Shown here one piece after another: positions 49,496-61,575 of a stretch of 64,000 bases of DNA. The notes under the pieces were generated by a model. It searched no databases, was not told the origin of the DNA, and was given only the letters and a program-made list of their open reading frames with translations. Source of the stretch: Aristolochia californica (Eukaryota > Streptophyta > Magnoliopsida > Piperales > Aristolochiaceae); the NCBI GenBank assembly GCA_029961685.1, contig JARWKL010000014.1, forward strand, positions 27,191,137 through 27,255,136, read 5' to 3'. The position numbers were made by a program, and so were the translations under genes. How positions within the stretch are numbered: the first letter of the stretch is position 1; every line of letters begins with the position of its first letter.

Positions 49496-49820
49496 CTCAT
49501 GAAGTGTAATATTTTAGGGCTTTCATCCATGAAGTTTCATAAATAACCAAGCCAAGGAAGAAGATAAGTAAGAGAGAGAAGAAAGAAGAAGGAAAGAGAA
49601 GAAGAGAGACATGATTTAAAGAGGAGAAGAATGAGGGCTTTGAGAGACAATTTGAGGAATGGAGTCTCCCTCAAATGAGGATGAGCTCCCCATCTTCCCT
49701 TAGTTATAAAGCAAAAGAATTACAATAAAAATAATAGCATGTTCCTTCTTAGGGTAATACAAAGCTCAAAAAGTATAAAAGTAAAGTGACATTTTTATAT
49801 TACTTTTCTATCTTTTAACA
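49496..49820 (-). repeat. Approximate 3' LTR of copia remnant B
   Basis: The minus-strand start TGTTAAAAGATAG at 49,820 follows the polypurine-like CTTGAAGGAAAG. The far end is not defined; TGTAATATTTTAGGG near 49,505 is one candidate. A GA-rich stretch (49,555-49,640) is typical of such leaders. Confidence 0.5.
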
Positions 49821-50733
49821 CTTTCCTTCAAGTTGGTGCATCAACATAAAAATCAGCCAGCTTGAAACAAACTATTTAGAGAGGCAACTACGATTGTTTT
49901 GGTAAAAACATGTGCAAGTTGATTCTTGGAAGGTAGGTAACGCATGCTAAATATTTTAGCTAGTAACTTCTCCGAAATAAAGTGACAATCAATCTCTATG
50001 TATTTGGTTTTCTCATGGAAACTACATTAGTTTCTATGTGAATAATTGTTTGATTATTACAAAGCAACATAGGGGTTATCACAAAAACAAACCAAGTTTT
50101 ATCAACAAGGATTTCAGTCATAACATTTCACTTACTGAATGAGTCATGACCCGATATTTTGCCTCTCTACTTCACTATATCACCACATTTTGTTTCTTGT
50201 TGAGTAAAGTTACAAGGTTACCACCAACCATTGCAGAACAGCCTAAGGTGGACTTTCTATGATCAAGAGAGATATGTTTATGGCATTTGTATAATAGCCC
50301 TTGACCTAGATTTTCTTTTAGATAAAGAAAAATCGTCTCTAAAACTTGCGAATGAAAATGATGAGGTTCGTGAATTAACTAACTAATAACATTTACATCA
50401 AAAGAAATATTAGGCCTAGTAACCGTGAGAAAGATTTGTTTACAAACCAATCGTTGAAATTTTCATACACCTACATCATTGTCGAATTCACAATAGAGCT
50501 TCACATTTGGTTCTATAGTAGTATCAAGTGGTCTACATTCAAGTATGTTTGTTTCTTCTAGCAAGCCCAAAATATACTTCCTTTGAGACAAAAATATGCT
50601 ATGTTGAAACTAAAACACCTCAATCCCAAAAAAGTACTTGAAGAGGTCGAAGTCTTTTATTTGAAATACCTTGCACAATACTTCTCATAATTGTCTGTCA
50701 CTATAATATCATCAACCTAAACTACCATGAGAG
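49821..50733 (-). pseudogene. copia remnant B, RNase H to RT active site
   Basis: On the minus strand, HEKTKYIEIDCHF and the YLPSKNQLA block of RNase H lie near 49,900-50,025. RNase H and RT sequence extends left to right up to a V-D-D reverse-transcriptase active site at 50,708-50,716, whose Tyr codon has become TAG. The chromovirus insertion at 50,734 cuts it 12 bp beyond this, and pol resumes at 56,808. Confidence 0.72.
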
Positions 50734-51573
50734 TGTTGAGGGCTCAATAGCACACCAAGTCACCCAAAGGAGGAGGCAATGACTCACTGAGTTTATTACT
50801 TTTAAATTTCATATTTTATATTGCTTTAAGTATAATTTTTCATTAATTATGTAATGAGCAAGGATGCAGGGGCAAAATTGTCATTTTTGCCCTAAAACAC
50901 TTATGATGTCAAACCCTATTTAGAGGGTAGAGAAATAGAGAAAAGGCAAGTATTGAATTAGGTTAAACAGGGTTTGGAGTTCTCCTTGATGTGCTCTAGG
51001 GTTGGGAGGTCTCCTTGACGGGCTCCAGGTATGGTTCTCTTGATTTGAGTTTTATTTCTTCTCTCTTTGAATTCTGCTTTGCATTGAGATTATCCAAGAT
51101 AAAGGGAGAGGGTCTTGGGTACTGTTTTACGAGTTCAAGGAGAGGCTTTAGCCTCTTCCACGTTTACAACAACAAGAGGAAAAATTTTTCCTTCAATCCG
51201 AGCAAGAAAAGGGAAGTCTTGAGTCCCTAATTGAGTAGCACCTCTAAAAGAGGCAGCTTTAGCCTCTAACTAAGTAAGGGAGGGTTAGGAAGTCCTAATC
51301 TATCCTCAGTGGGCAGTAGTAACCTTTCTAGAGGGTCCCTCGCCTCTTAAACGTGAGCAGCAAAAGGGGTTTAACCCTTTCTAGCCGAGAACAACAAGAG
51401 ATGTATTTTATTTACGTAGAAGACTAAGAAAAGGAAACTCCTTTTCAATCCTACCGAGAACAAGTAAGGAAGTGAGGTTTTTTTCTTCATTACAGAGACC
51501 AAGAACCCTAATACAGTGCTGGATTCACAATTACCTTGCCGAGTTACTAGATCCACGGCTAGGGACCATAACA
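50734..51573 (+). repeat. 5' LTR of the chromovirus
   Basis: It is 840 bp and begins TGTTGAGGGCTCAATAGC after GAGAG. A 71-codon chance frame lies at 51015-51230, and its counterpart is in the 3' LTR. The end CCATAACA is followed by ACT and the primer site. Confidence 0.93.
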
Positions 51574-51598
51574 ACTTGGTATCAGAGCAGAGTAACAA

Positions 51599-52650
51599 GG
51601 TGGAGAATAACATTAATGATTTAAAGGAGTTGGTGCGCGGAGTTCAGCAATCACAAGCATAGACTGACACAAAAATTGCTGAAATGATGGAGTAGATAGT
51701 ACAAATTCTAAATATGAATATTCATATTGAGAGATTTTCTGGGATGATGGGAAGTACGACGATTGGAAGGAACTCAATTTCAGAACAAAGAGGAGAGGAC
51801 AATTCACACAACAGAGGGGGAGATCAGTTTGCTGGAAGCACTAGTTTTCCATGCCAGATTGGAAACTTCAACTAGGGAGGAGGCACCGTACCAAGGTATA
51901 CAAGACTTGATTTTCTTACTTTTAATGGGTTAGAAGACCCTTTGATTTGGTTACATAGGTGCAAAAAAATTTTTATCCATCAAAGAACTGCAGCTAATCA
52001 TATGGTAGGGTTGGCTGCATTCCGCTTGCTTGGGGAAGCACAACTTTGGTTTCATCAAGTTGAGTCGGATAGATTAGTGTTGGATTGGGAAGAGTTTAAA
52101 GAATTATGTACTATATGATTCAGTCCTCCAACCCACAGCAACCCCTGGAGATTTGGTGTTGTTACGATAAACTGGTCCAGTGGAGCTCTATCAAAATCAA
52201 TTCCAGGAAAAATTGGCAAGAGCTAGCTGGATGGTTCGCATATACCAGCAGGTCAATTTATTTACAACGGGTCTTAATGAATCATTACGGTTAGAGGTGG
52301 AGCTATATGCACCTGTTGACTTAGCTCGAGCAATGAATGTAGCTCGCGCACTAGAACTTCGACAAAAAATTCAAAACAGGAGGCCAGCTTGGCAAGGGGG
52401 GCGGAACACTTCCACTAGCTGGCAAGGGAGGCGCAACAATAATACTCAACTAGCTTCTCTGGCAGGGCAACAAGTCAGAAATTATCGCAGTATTAATCCT
52501 ACAGCAGATACACGACCCAACAACCCACCTGTCCAGTATATTCGAAAATTAAATAGTGGGGAGATGGCGGAGTGCAGAGCAAAAAACTTATGTTACAATT
52601 GTAATGAGACATACAGGGCAGGCCATCAGTGTAAACGATTTTTCTAGTTA
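51599..52650 (+). pseudogene. Chromovirus gag, broken
   Basis: A degraded coiled-coil-like N-terminal part is followed by the gag core (51,900-52,300, including ATNHMVGLAAFRLLGEAQLWFHQ in translation across stops). An uninterrupted frame at 52180-52647 ends in the zinc knuckle LCYNCNETYRAGHQCKRFF. The C-X2-C spacing then H-X-C is the modified knuckle seen in chromoviruses. Stops near 51,660 and 52,115 break the frame. Confidence 0.75.
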
Positions 52651-55592
52651 GAGGTCAATGAAATCACAGAAGATATCACTGAACCACTACAGATTGATAC
52701 TACTGAGGAGGATCCACCGAAAATCTCTCTGCATGTCATTATAGGACAGAAATCCACCAAAACGATGCAAGTCCGCACTCGAGTGCTGGACCAGGACCTT
52801 GTCAGCCTTGTGGATTCGGGAAGTACACATAATTTTCTCAGTTGGACACCTTCAACTGCAGATACTTCCACACTCAACAACAACTATTTCAATTGCCAAT
52901 GGAGAAAAAGTTCCTAGCTTTGGCATCAGCAAAAAATTTAAGTTCTCAATCGGTATGACTTTCTTTCATTCTGAATTTTTTGTCATACCTCTAGCTGGGT
53001 TCGATATGGGTTTGAGTATTAAATGGCTGCAAACACTTGGCTCTATTTTATAGGATTTTACTGTTTTATCTATGAGTTTTGCAATAGGCGAACAACAAGT
53101 ATTATTACAGGGCAGTCATGTGGACCAACCCCATCATATTCATACGATTCACTCACAGGACAATCCGGACAGCAATCTAGATAATCTCCTGGATGATTTC
53201 TCGGACTTGTTCCAAGCCCTTGGGGCTACCTCCCATCAGATATGTTTAAAACAGGGATCAAAAGTGGTGGTTGTTCGACCTTATTGGTACCCACATATCC
53301 AGAAAGATGAAATTGAACGACAGTGCCAAACAATGCTACATCAAGGCCTTATCCGCAACAGTCGTTCCCCATTCTCATCACCAGTCCTCCTCGTAAAAAA
53401 ACATGATGGTACATGGCGTTTCTGTGTTGATTATTGGGAATTGAATACCCAAACTGTGAAAGATAAGTTCCCTATTCCGATGGTGGAGGAGCTTTTAGAT
53501 GAATTACACGGTTCTCATATATTCACCAAGTTGGACATGTGCTGGGGATATCAACAAGTTTGTATGTACCTAGACGACATCAAGAAAACAGTTTTTCGCA
53601 CTCATCATGGCCACTTTGAATTTATGGTTATGCCATTTGTGTTATCCAATACCCCATCCACATTCCAGGCATTAATGAACGAGGTATTCTGCAACTATCT
53701 TTGTAAATTTGTACTTGTTTTCTTTGATGACATACTCATTTACAGCCAATCTAGACATCAACATTTAGAGCATTTACGATTGGTATTTGAATTGTCGCAT
53801 GCCCATCAATTATACGTAAAGAAATTGAAATACTCATTTGCATCATCACATGTGATCTATCTCAGCCATATTATTTCACATGATGGAGTCACAGTGGATT
53901 CCGAGAAAATTCAGGCTATTGCAGATTGGCCGCAATCTATGAATACCTCGGCTTTGTGAAGGTTTTTGGGATTGGCAGGTTATTACAGGAAATTTATCAG
54001 AAACTATGGACCGATTGTTGCACCATTGACAAACCTCCTCAAGAAAAAATTCTTTATTTGGAATGAGCAGGCTACTCAGTCCTTTTCAGATATCAAATTA
54101 GCTCTTGCATCCACACCAGTTCTGCAACTTCCCAATTTTGAAGAATTATTTGAGGTCGAGTGTGACGCATCAGGTGGGGGCATTGGGGCCGTTCTACAAC
54201 AACACTTTCACCTTATTGCATATTTCAGCCGCCAACTAACAGTACGACATCACAAATTGCCAGCATATGAACGGGAGTTAATCGGGTTGGCCAAAGCTAT
54301 GCAACATTGGCGGCCGTATTTATGGAGTCGTGCATTTCTTATTCGGACTGATCATTACAACCTCAAATATTTCCTGGAGCAGTGCCTCAAGAATTCTCCT
54401 CAACAACACTGGATAAGTAAATTACTGAGATTCGACTTTACGATGGAATACCGCGCCAACAGATTAAACAAGGTGGCCGATGACTTGTCCCGATGTTTGG
54501 AGACCCCGCCACTTCTATATGCTATCCGCCAGCCTCATTTTCTTCTTTTAGACTTGGTGAAGGAGGAAAATGCCAACAATCCGGTTCTTCTCGATCTACT
54601 CAAGAAAATCACAGAGGGGGCCATGGACTCTAGATGGACCATTCAAAACTCTCTTGTTTATTATCGCTCACGCTTATATATCCTACACAATTCAGATTTG
54701 GTTTCAACCATCATTTCAGCATACCATGACAGTACTCATGAAGGCATCCAAAAAACCTTGCATCACATTCGAGCAGATTTCTATTGGCAAGGTATGAAGA
54801 CCTCTATTGCAGCATATGTAACATCTTGTCAAGTTTGTCAACGTAACAAGGCCAAACACTTAAGTCCAGTAGGTCTCCGACAACCTTGGACACTTCCTAC
54901 ACAGATATGGGCCGATATTGACTTCGTCGAAGGTTTTCCACTATCTTCTGGCAAGTCGATATTATTTGTGGTGATGGATCGATTCTCCAAATATGCTCAC
55001 TTCATACCCATGGTTCAGCCATATACAACATCCAGTGGCACATATATTTCTTGAGCATATTGTTCGTTTACATAGTATTCCATAATCGATTGTCAGTGAT
55101 TGGAATACGGTTTTTACTAGCACTTTTTGGCGTGAACTGTTTCATCTCTGCGACACCAAGTTGAAGTTCTCATAATCATGTCATCCTCAAACAGACAGAC
55201 AAGCAGAGGTCATTAACCACACTGTGAAAATGTATCTTTGACGTCTTGTAGGCGATCGTCCTAAAACCTGGGTGCAATGGCTACCGTGGGCAAAATATTG
55301 TTACAACACATCCTTCCACACAATTTTACAATCTACTCCCTTTAGTGTTCTCTGTGGCAGAGATCCGCCTCGGCTTCTATCGTATACTTGGGGCTCCACC
55401 CTCGTGGACTCTATCGATCACGCACTTATGGAATGGGACCAGGTGCTACAGAATATTTCGGATCGCCTCCTCAAAGCACAGGTTTGTATAAAGGACTTCT
55501 ACAACAAGGGACACCGGGATATCAAATACAAGGAAGGTGACTATGTCTGGTTACGACTCTATCCGTACCGTCAACACTCACAAGCGGGCTAA
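52650..55592 (+). pseudogene. Chromovirus pol: protease, RT, RNase H, integrase
   Basis: Protease Asp is at 52813-52815 in VDSGSTHNFL. RT (53072-53959) has FCVDYWELN, a KLDMCWGYQQ block and the active site VFFDDILIYS. A single TGA at 53957 separates it from the same-frame RNase H (VECDASGGGIGAVLQQ, AYERELIGLAKA, TDHYNLKYF). Integrase follows with its zinc-binding part (HEGIQKT...CQVCQRNK) and core start (WADIDFVEGFP). Frameshifts after 55,054 disrupt the integrase core; a last open piece, 55272-55592, encodes the integrase C-terminal side. Confidence 0.9.
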
Positions 55593-55689
55593 CAACGTCA
55601 TAAACTCTCCCCAAAATGCTTTGGGCCTTTCATTATTATTCGATGTATTGGGCTAGTAGCCTATCATTTGCAACTTCCCACAATGGCTA

Positions 55690-55960
55690 AATTGCATGAT
55701 GTGTTCCATGTTTCATTACTTAAACCCTTTAAGGGTCCACCTCCGTCGGCAATTCCGTCTCTTCCTTTGGTGGACAATGGACAAGTTATTCTTACTCCAA
55801 CGACGATATTGCGGGCCCATCAGATTGATGACCAATGAGAGATTCTTGTATAGTGGAAGGACACCGAAAAAGAAGGTGCGACATGGGAGCAGGCTGCCAA
55901 CTTCCAACACGTCTGCCCCTCTTACGAGCTTTAAGACAAACTCTTTCTCCATGGGGGGGG
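55690..55960 (+). pseudogene. Chromovirus chromodomain end of pol
   Basis: LHDVFHVSLLKPFKG (about 55,692-55,736) is the conserved integrase tail. It is followed by TILRAHQ and a chromodomain W-K-D-T-E-K-E-G-ATWEQA with three stops, ending FLHGGGC at the polypurine tract. In chromoviruses this domain directs insertion to particular chromatin. The clade within chromoviruses is not settled here. Confidence 0.75.
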
Positions 55961-55967
55961 GTGTTGA

Positions 55968-56807
55968 TGTTGAGGGCTCAATTGTACACCGAGTCACCCC
56001 AAGGAGGAGGCAATGACTCACTGAGTTTATTACTTTTAAATTTCATAGTTTATATTGCTTTAAGTATAATTTTTCATTAATTATGTAATGAGTAAGTATG
56101 CAGGGGCATAATTGTCAATTTTAGCCCTAAAACACTTATGACGTCAACCCTATTTAGAGGGTAGAGAAATAGAGAAAAGGCAAGTATTGAATTAGGTTAA
56201 ACAGGGTTTGGAGTTCTCCTTGACGAGCTCTAGGGTTGGGAGGTTTTCTTAATGAGCTTCAGGTATGGTTCTCTTGATTTGAGTTTTATTTCTTCTCTCT
56301 TTGAATTCTGCTTTGCATTGAGATTATCTAAGATAAAGGGAGAGCGTCTTAAGTATTGTTTTCCGAGTTCAAGGAGGGGCTTTAGCCTCTTCCACGTTTA
56401 CAGTAGCAAGAGGGAAGAATTTTCCTTCAATCCGAGCAAGAAAAGGGAAGTCTTGAGTCCCTCATCGAGCAACACCTCTAAAAGAGGCAGCTTTAGCTTC
56501 TAACCGAGTAAGAGAGGGTTAGGAAGTCGTAATCTATCCTCACTGGGCAGCAACAACCTTTCTAGAGGGTCCCTACCCTCTTAGATGTGAGCAGCAAAAG
56601 GGGTTTAGCCCTTTCTGGCCGAGAAAAGCAAGATAAGTATTTTATTTACGTAGAAGACTAAGAAAAGGAAACTCCTTTTCAATCCTACCGAGAACAGGTA
56701 AGGAAATGAGGTTCTTTTCTTTATTACCGAGACCAAGAACCCTAACACAATGCTGGATTCACAATTACCTCGCCGAGTTACTAAATCAATGGCTATGGAC
56801 CATAACA
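55968..56807 (+). repeat. 3' LTR of the chromovirus
   Basis: It is 840 bp and matches 50734-51573. It starts TGTTGAGGGCTCAATTG. An extra TGTTGA hexamer lies between the G-run and the LTR start (55962-55967), so the exact 5' base is ambiguous by 6 bp. It ends CCATAACA before GAGAG. Confidence 0.92.
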
Positions 56808-56812
56808 GAGAG

Positions 56813-58420
56813 TTACTCCCCTATTGGTATGTTTAACAAATATTGAATGTTCCACGTCATATTTTTGAAAAGAAACAAATAACCACTTTACTAAAATTTT
56901 CAAACCACACACGAGGAGATTGTATTAGGCCATAAATGAGGACATTTTTAATTGACATACCTTCTCCTCACCAACCACAAATTTGGGTGATTGAGACACA
57001 AACTTCCTCACGTAGAAGTCACCATTGAGAAAGGCACCATTGACATCTAGTTAATGAATTTCCCAATTAAAATTGACAATAATAATAATCCCACATATTG
57101 TATTAAGTGGCCACCAATGAGAAAGTCTCTTGACAATCAATTTGATAAGACTGTGTAACCTTTAGTGGCTAACTTGGCTTTGCAATGTGGCATCCCGAGT
57201 TGTGTTTCACTGTAAAACTCATCTACATCTCATAGTTTTTTTAGTTCATAGGTGGTAGAAGGGTCAAATCCCTAGTTTGAGTCTCATATATAGTTGCCAT
57301 ATCTGCTTCCTTAATAGTTCTCCATCGTGAATCCTTTAGAGCTTCATGATCAATCTTACAAATCGACATGAAGGATAAGACTTCTTAAAAAGATCAACAA
57401 CTTGAAGATAATCCTAAGTCAACATAAAATTTCAAATAGTATGAGATCTTGCAGAAATTGGTATGGACTGCATACAAGAACGGGTAGGTTTGCTAAGAGT
57501 AATTGGTCTATCATCATAATGAGAGCCAAAAATAATAGGTAAAGGAGTACTTACCTCAAAGTCAGTAGACTATGTAGGTGATTGATCAACCATTGGAGAG
57601 GTTGGCCCAAGGGGTAGTTCAGAGAACGATTTCTTTGTTGGTTATGATGCAAGTTGGTCCTATGGCACAATCAATCAAGACATGCCAGAAGAAAAACTAA
57701 GACCCAGAGGAGAGTTATCAACACTAGAATAAGATAGATGATGCTCAAAGAAAATGACATCACCATAGATGTATATGTAATGAGAACCTTTTTGGTTTTA
57801 AGAATATTCAAGAAAATGCATTTTAATGCTCTTAGATCAAGTTTACCTTTCCCAAGAGATAAGGTATGTACAAAATAGACATAACTAAAGACCCATATAG
57901 AGAGAGGGAATTGATGGAGAGCATGAATAAGATAAGCAAAGGGAGTTCGAAGTCTAAGAACAATAAAGGCATTTGACTTATAACACCCTTTACTTACCTT
58001 TTTCCACGAATGAGATGACATGTAATGAGACCTGATAGGGCCAATAAATTGAGGAACATTCTTGGAAACCAATAAGTGAAGTTTGATGGATAATGCATTT
58101 TGCTTGCATAAAGATTGAAATTGATAAAATAAATATTCTTTTTCATAGCTAGAGCAGAAAATCTAGAATTTTTTTCTGAAATTGTGTTTCAATCATGGTA
58201 CAAAAAGATTCAGAAATAAGGAAAACTTTAGAGCAATCTTTCATTAATTAAAGCCAAGTAAGTATAATCTTTCATAAAAAAACAAAATATCTAGCCTGAA
58301 TGATATTAGAAATTTGTAATGGGCCAGGGACTACATAAAATGGATTAAGGCTGACTTTCTTAGATCTAGAAGGAAACACATTTATAAGGCTCTTGAGTAC
58401 TTATCAACAAAGTAAAGGAA
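56813..58420 (-). pseudogene. copia remnant B, RT and integrase part
   Basis: Continuing from 50,733 across the chromovirus, the minus strand gives LDVNGAFLNGDF, the copia RT block, near 57,020-57,060. Further right the integrase C-terminal region (57671-58072) includes FSYVYFVHTLSLGKGKLD and ALKCIFL. The right end is not defined by an LTR and fades out close to the stop codon of the LRR kinase at 58,470. All frames are broken. Confidence 0.7.
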
Positions 58421-58469
58421 AAGCCATGTAATTTAACATAGATATCTGGTATTCGAAAGAAACACACTA

Positions 58470-61400
58470 TTAACAGTTACTTGTTATCTTCTCTCTCGGT
58501 GTAACAGCAGATGGATCAGCATCCAGAAGAAACTTTACTGCTTCTCTCATAGAAGGGCGAACTGAAGGCAGCTTGGTGGTACAAAGAACAGCAACCTTCA
58601 AGACCTTGGTCATGTCCTCCTCAGCATAAGTGCGAATTCGCTTGTCAAGAACACCAAGAACATCTTTTCGATCATTAATACAAGATGAAACCCAATAGAC
58701 AATATCTTTTCCTTCTCCATAACCATGTTCTAATGGCCTTCGACCTGTTACTAACTCCAACAAAACAACACCAAAACTGTAGACGTCGCTCTTCTCTGTC
58801 ACCTTGAGAGAATAGGCAAGTTCTGGTGGAAGAACCGCGCAAAGTTAGCACAGGTTTGACATGAATTGCAACTTACAAATGTATAATATGCTGAGAATAA
58901 AATCAATGATATGGTTATGCTAACCACAGAGAACTCACCAGGGGCAATGTAACCATGTGTACCGGCAAAGCAGCTTGAATCAGAAGATGCAGTAGATTCT
59001 TCCACAATCTTTGCAATCCCAAAATCAGCAATCTTTGCTTCATAATCCTCATCAAGTAAAATATTGGAAGATTTTATGTCCCTGTGGATAATTGCAGGTG
59101 AGCAATCATGGTGAAGATAAGAAAGCCCTTTTGCAGCTCCAACTGCAATTTGGTACCTCCGAACCCAATCCAGCTCTGGTTGCCCACCCTTGATTTCCCG
59201 CTGAAGGGCTTGGAACAGATTTCCATTAGTCATGTACTCAAAAACAAGGAAATTTGATGCTCCTTTACTCAGACAAGCATAAAGCTTGAGAATATTTCGA
59301 TGTCTGATTTTTCCAAGAATCTCCATCTCTGCAGCCAAAACCTTCGTGTCAGTTCCCTTCCATAATTGCTTCACAGCAAATGTGTTACCACTCTTCTTCA
59401 AAGCTAGACGATATACTCTCCCTGTACTTCCACTCCCGATCAAGTTCTCCTCTTCCAAGTTACTCATATCCTCAACATCAAACTCCGTCTGGTGGAAAGA
59501 TTCAAGTGTCCAGTTTGGGTCTTTTTCTGGATCATGTCCGTGATTGTTTTCTTTAAGAGATTCATCAAGCATGAAGCTGCGGTAGCTCACGAAAATCAAT
59601 CCAGCCAGAACAAAAACCATCACTAGGGAAAAGATGCAGACAAGAACCACTTTACTTTGCATGCTTTTCTTCTGTTCCTGGCTTGTGTTGCAAAGTCTCA
59701 TATCAGAATATCTTGGGCTCCCAAATTTTGTGTCCTCACAAAGTCCATTATTCTCATAAAAAGCTTGTTCTCCTCCTATCATCAAAAGTTGAGGAGGAAC
59801 TCTTCCGGAGAACTGGTTAGCAGAGAAATCTATGAAGCTTAACTTCAGCATCTGTAAATCATCAGGAATTGAACCTGAAAGCATGTTTTTAGACAGATTC
59901 AAAGAGTTCAAAGAATTCAACAGAGACAGCTTTTCAGGAATATGACCACTCAGAGAATTCTCAGCTAGATTCAGGTCTACTAATTTAGAGCATTCACTGA
60001 GTTCAGGTGGTATTGGCCCACTTAATGAATTTTGGTCTAAATGCAAAGATGATAACTGGTTAAGGTTTCCAATTTCAGAAGGTATTTTGCCAGTGAAAGA
60101 ATTGTTGCTGGCCATAAGTTTCTGTAGCTGCAAGACTTTGCCTAGTTCAACAGGAAGCTCACCAGAAAATTCATTGTTTTGCAAGAGCAGTGTATTCAAG
60201 CTTGCTGAAATCTCAATCTCTGAAGTTATGCCCCCAACAAAACGGTTATCTGAAAAATCTACAATTTTGGCTTTAGGTAGACCCCAGACTCCATCTGGAA
60301 TCCTCCCAAATAATTCGTTTTGGCTGATCCTTAGCCTCTCCAGTGACTTGCAATTAGCATAAGCGTTGGGCAATTCACCTGAGAAATCGTTATCCAATGC
60401 AAGCAAGAACTGCAATTTGTTGCCTTCACATAAAAACTTCGGAAAACCACCTGAAAACTGATTCTCAGATATGTCTATACTTCCAAGAGGCGAGAATCTG
60501 CCAAAATTCTCAGGAAATTCTCCAGAAAATTGGTTCTTGTAAATAGAAAATGCCACAAGATTCTGCAGTTCCCCAAATCCTTTTGGAAACTCTCCTGTAA
60601 AATAGTTTTCATACAACTGAAAAACAACCAAATGTTTCAAGTTGCCTAACTGAGGAGGCAATGTCCCTGTCATTTGGTTCTTGGAAATATCAAACTCACG
60701 CAAAAGTGTGAGGTTTTCAAACTCTGGAGGTATTTCTCCAGTGAAATTGTTTGAATAGAGTTCAATCTTCACAAGATTCCGTAAAGTTGTAATGGCTTTC
60801 GGAAAAATTCCTGAGAGCTTGTTTGTAGAAAAATCTAGTGTCTGAAGAGAACTTAACTGGAAGATCGAGTCAGGAATCTCTCCTCTGAAATTACAGTCCG
60901 CCAGATAAATCAGAGTTAAGTTTTTCAACTTCCCAATATTCTCTGGAACCTCTCCCTCATTGAAGGGATTTCCTGCAAGGCCCAGTGAAGTCAAGCCAGA
61001 TAATTCTCCAACCCATCTTGGGAACTCGCCTGAGAAGTAATTCTGAGACAAGTCAAGCACCTCCAAGTTTATCAAAGCTGATAAATCTGGAATTTCTCCT
61101 GCAAAACTGTTATCTGAGAGATCAAGCTCTCGAAGACTAGTAGCATTCATTAATGCATGAGGCAGATTGCCTGAAATGGAATTAGATGTAAGTACAAGCC
61201 TAGTGAGCCCAGGGAGGTAAAAAATAAAAGGAGACAGCTCCCCAGAGAGGGACTTTCCCACAAGGGAGATCTCAGTCACTTGATCTGAAGCTGGATCACA
61301 AGATACACCAGAGAAGTTGCATGGAGAATTATAATCTCCCCAGTTGTCTAAGGCACTGGATGGGTCTTTTAACTGTTTTTTGAGTTGGAGGAGGACATGC

Positions 61401-61489
61401 TTCTCTACTACAAGAGACTCTGAAAGCAGGACAAGGCCAAATACAAATAAGGTCGTCAACAGAGTCAGAGATAGTTGTGTGTTCGCCAT
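58470..61489 (-). CDS. CEPR2: LRR receptor-like kinase, CEPR2-like
   Basis: Predicted plasma-membrane LRR-XI receptor kinase. CEPR2 in Arabidopsis is a receptor for C-terminally encoded (CEP) peptides. Exon 1 is 61489-58939 and exon 2 is 58822-58470, with a 116-bp intron (GTGAGT...CCAG); the product is 967 residues. A signal peptide (about 1-26) precedes the N-terminal LRR cap with paired Cys (WGDYNSPCNFSGVSC). About 20 LRRs of the LxxLxLxxNxxxGxIP type follow. A Cys-containing segment leads to the transmembrane helix (about 620-640, VVLVCIFSLVMVFVLAGLIF) and the kinase. Active-site motifs are intact: GSGSTGRV, AVKQ, HRD 802-804, DFG 822-824. The intron falls inside the APE motif (Pro850 | Glu851). 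The ATG at 61489 is chosen because a signal peptide follows; 20 codons of open frame lie upstream. Orthology to CEPR2 rests on whole-protein resemblance. Confidence 0.9.
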
Positions 61490-61575
61490 TAAGGAAGAAG
61501 TATCAATTAGGATATGACTGATTGGTCTTGGTGGCACTTGGTAAAGCATAGCATTGTCAGAGGTTCAACAGTGAC

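Larger units (their letters stand above)
50734..56807 (+). mobile_element. Ty3/gypsy chromovirus, nested in copia B
   Basis: The element is 6,074 bp with two 840-bp LTRs (50734-51573 and 55968-56807), TGTTGAGGG to CCATAACA. A perfect 5-bp TSD GAGAG flanks it (50729-50733 and 56808-56812). The primer site TGGTATCAGAGCAG (tRNA-iMet) starts at 51577. A nine-G polypurine tract ends at 55961. Order is gag with CYNC...H.C zinc knuckle, protease, RT, RNase H, integrase and a C-terminal chromodomain, the order that defines gypsy chromoviruses. Multiple stops and frameshifts make it non-autonomous. The 5'-LTR-to-3'-LTR differences are visible throughout, so the insertion is old but younger than its copia host. 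Confidence 0.95.

Noticed and set aside
51015..51230. Frame in the chromovirus LTR repeated at 56252 as a gene
   Set aside because: Lies within the LTR pair, so its repetition only reflects LTR identity.
57671..58072. 133-codon minus frame as a stand-alone membrane protein
   Set aside because: Contains the copia integrase C-terminal motifs (FVHTLS, ALKCIFL), so it is a retroelement fragment.
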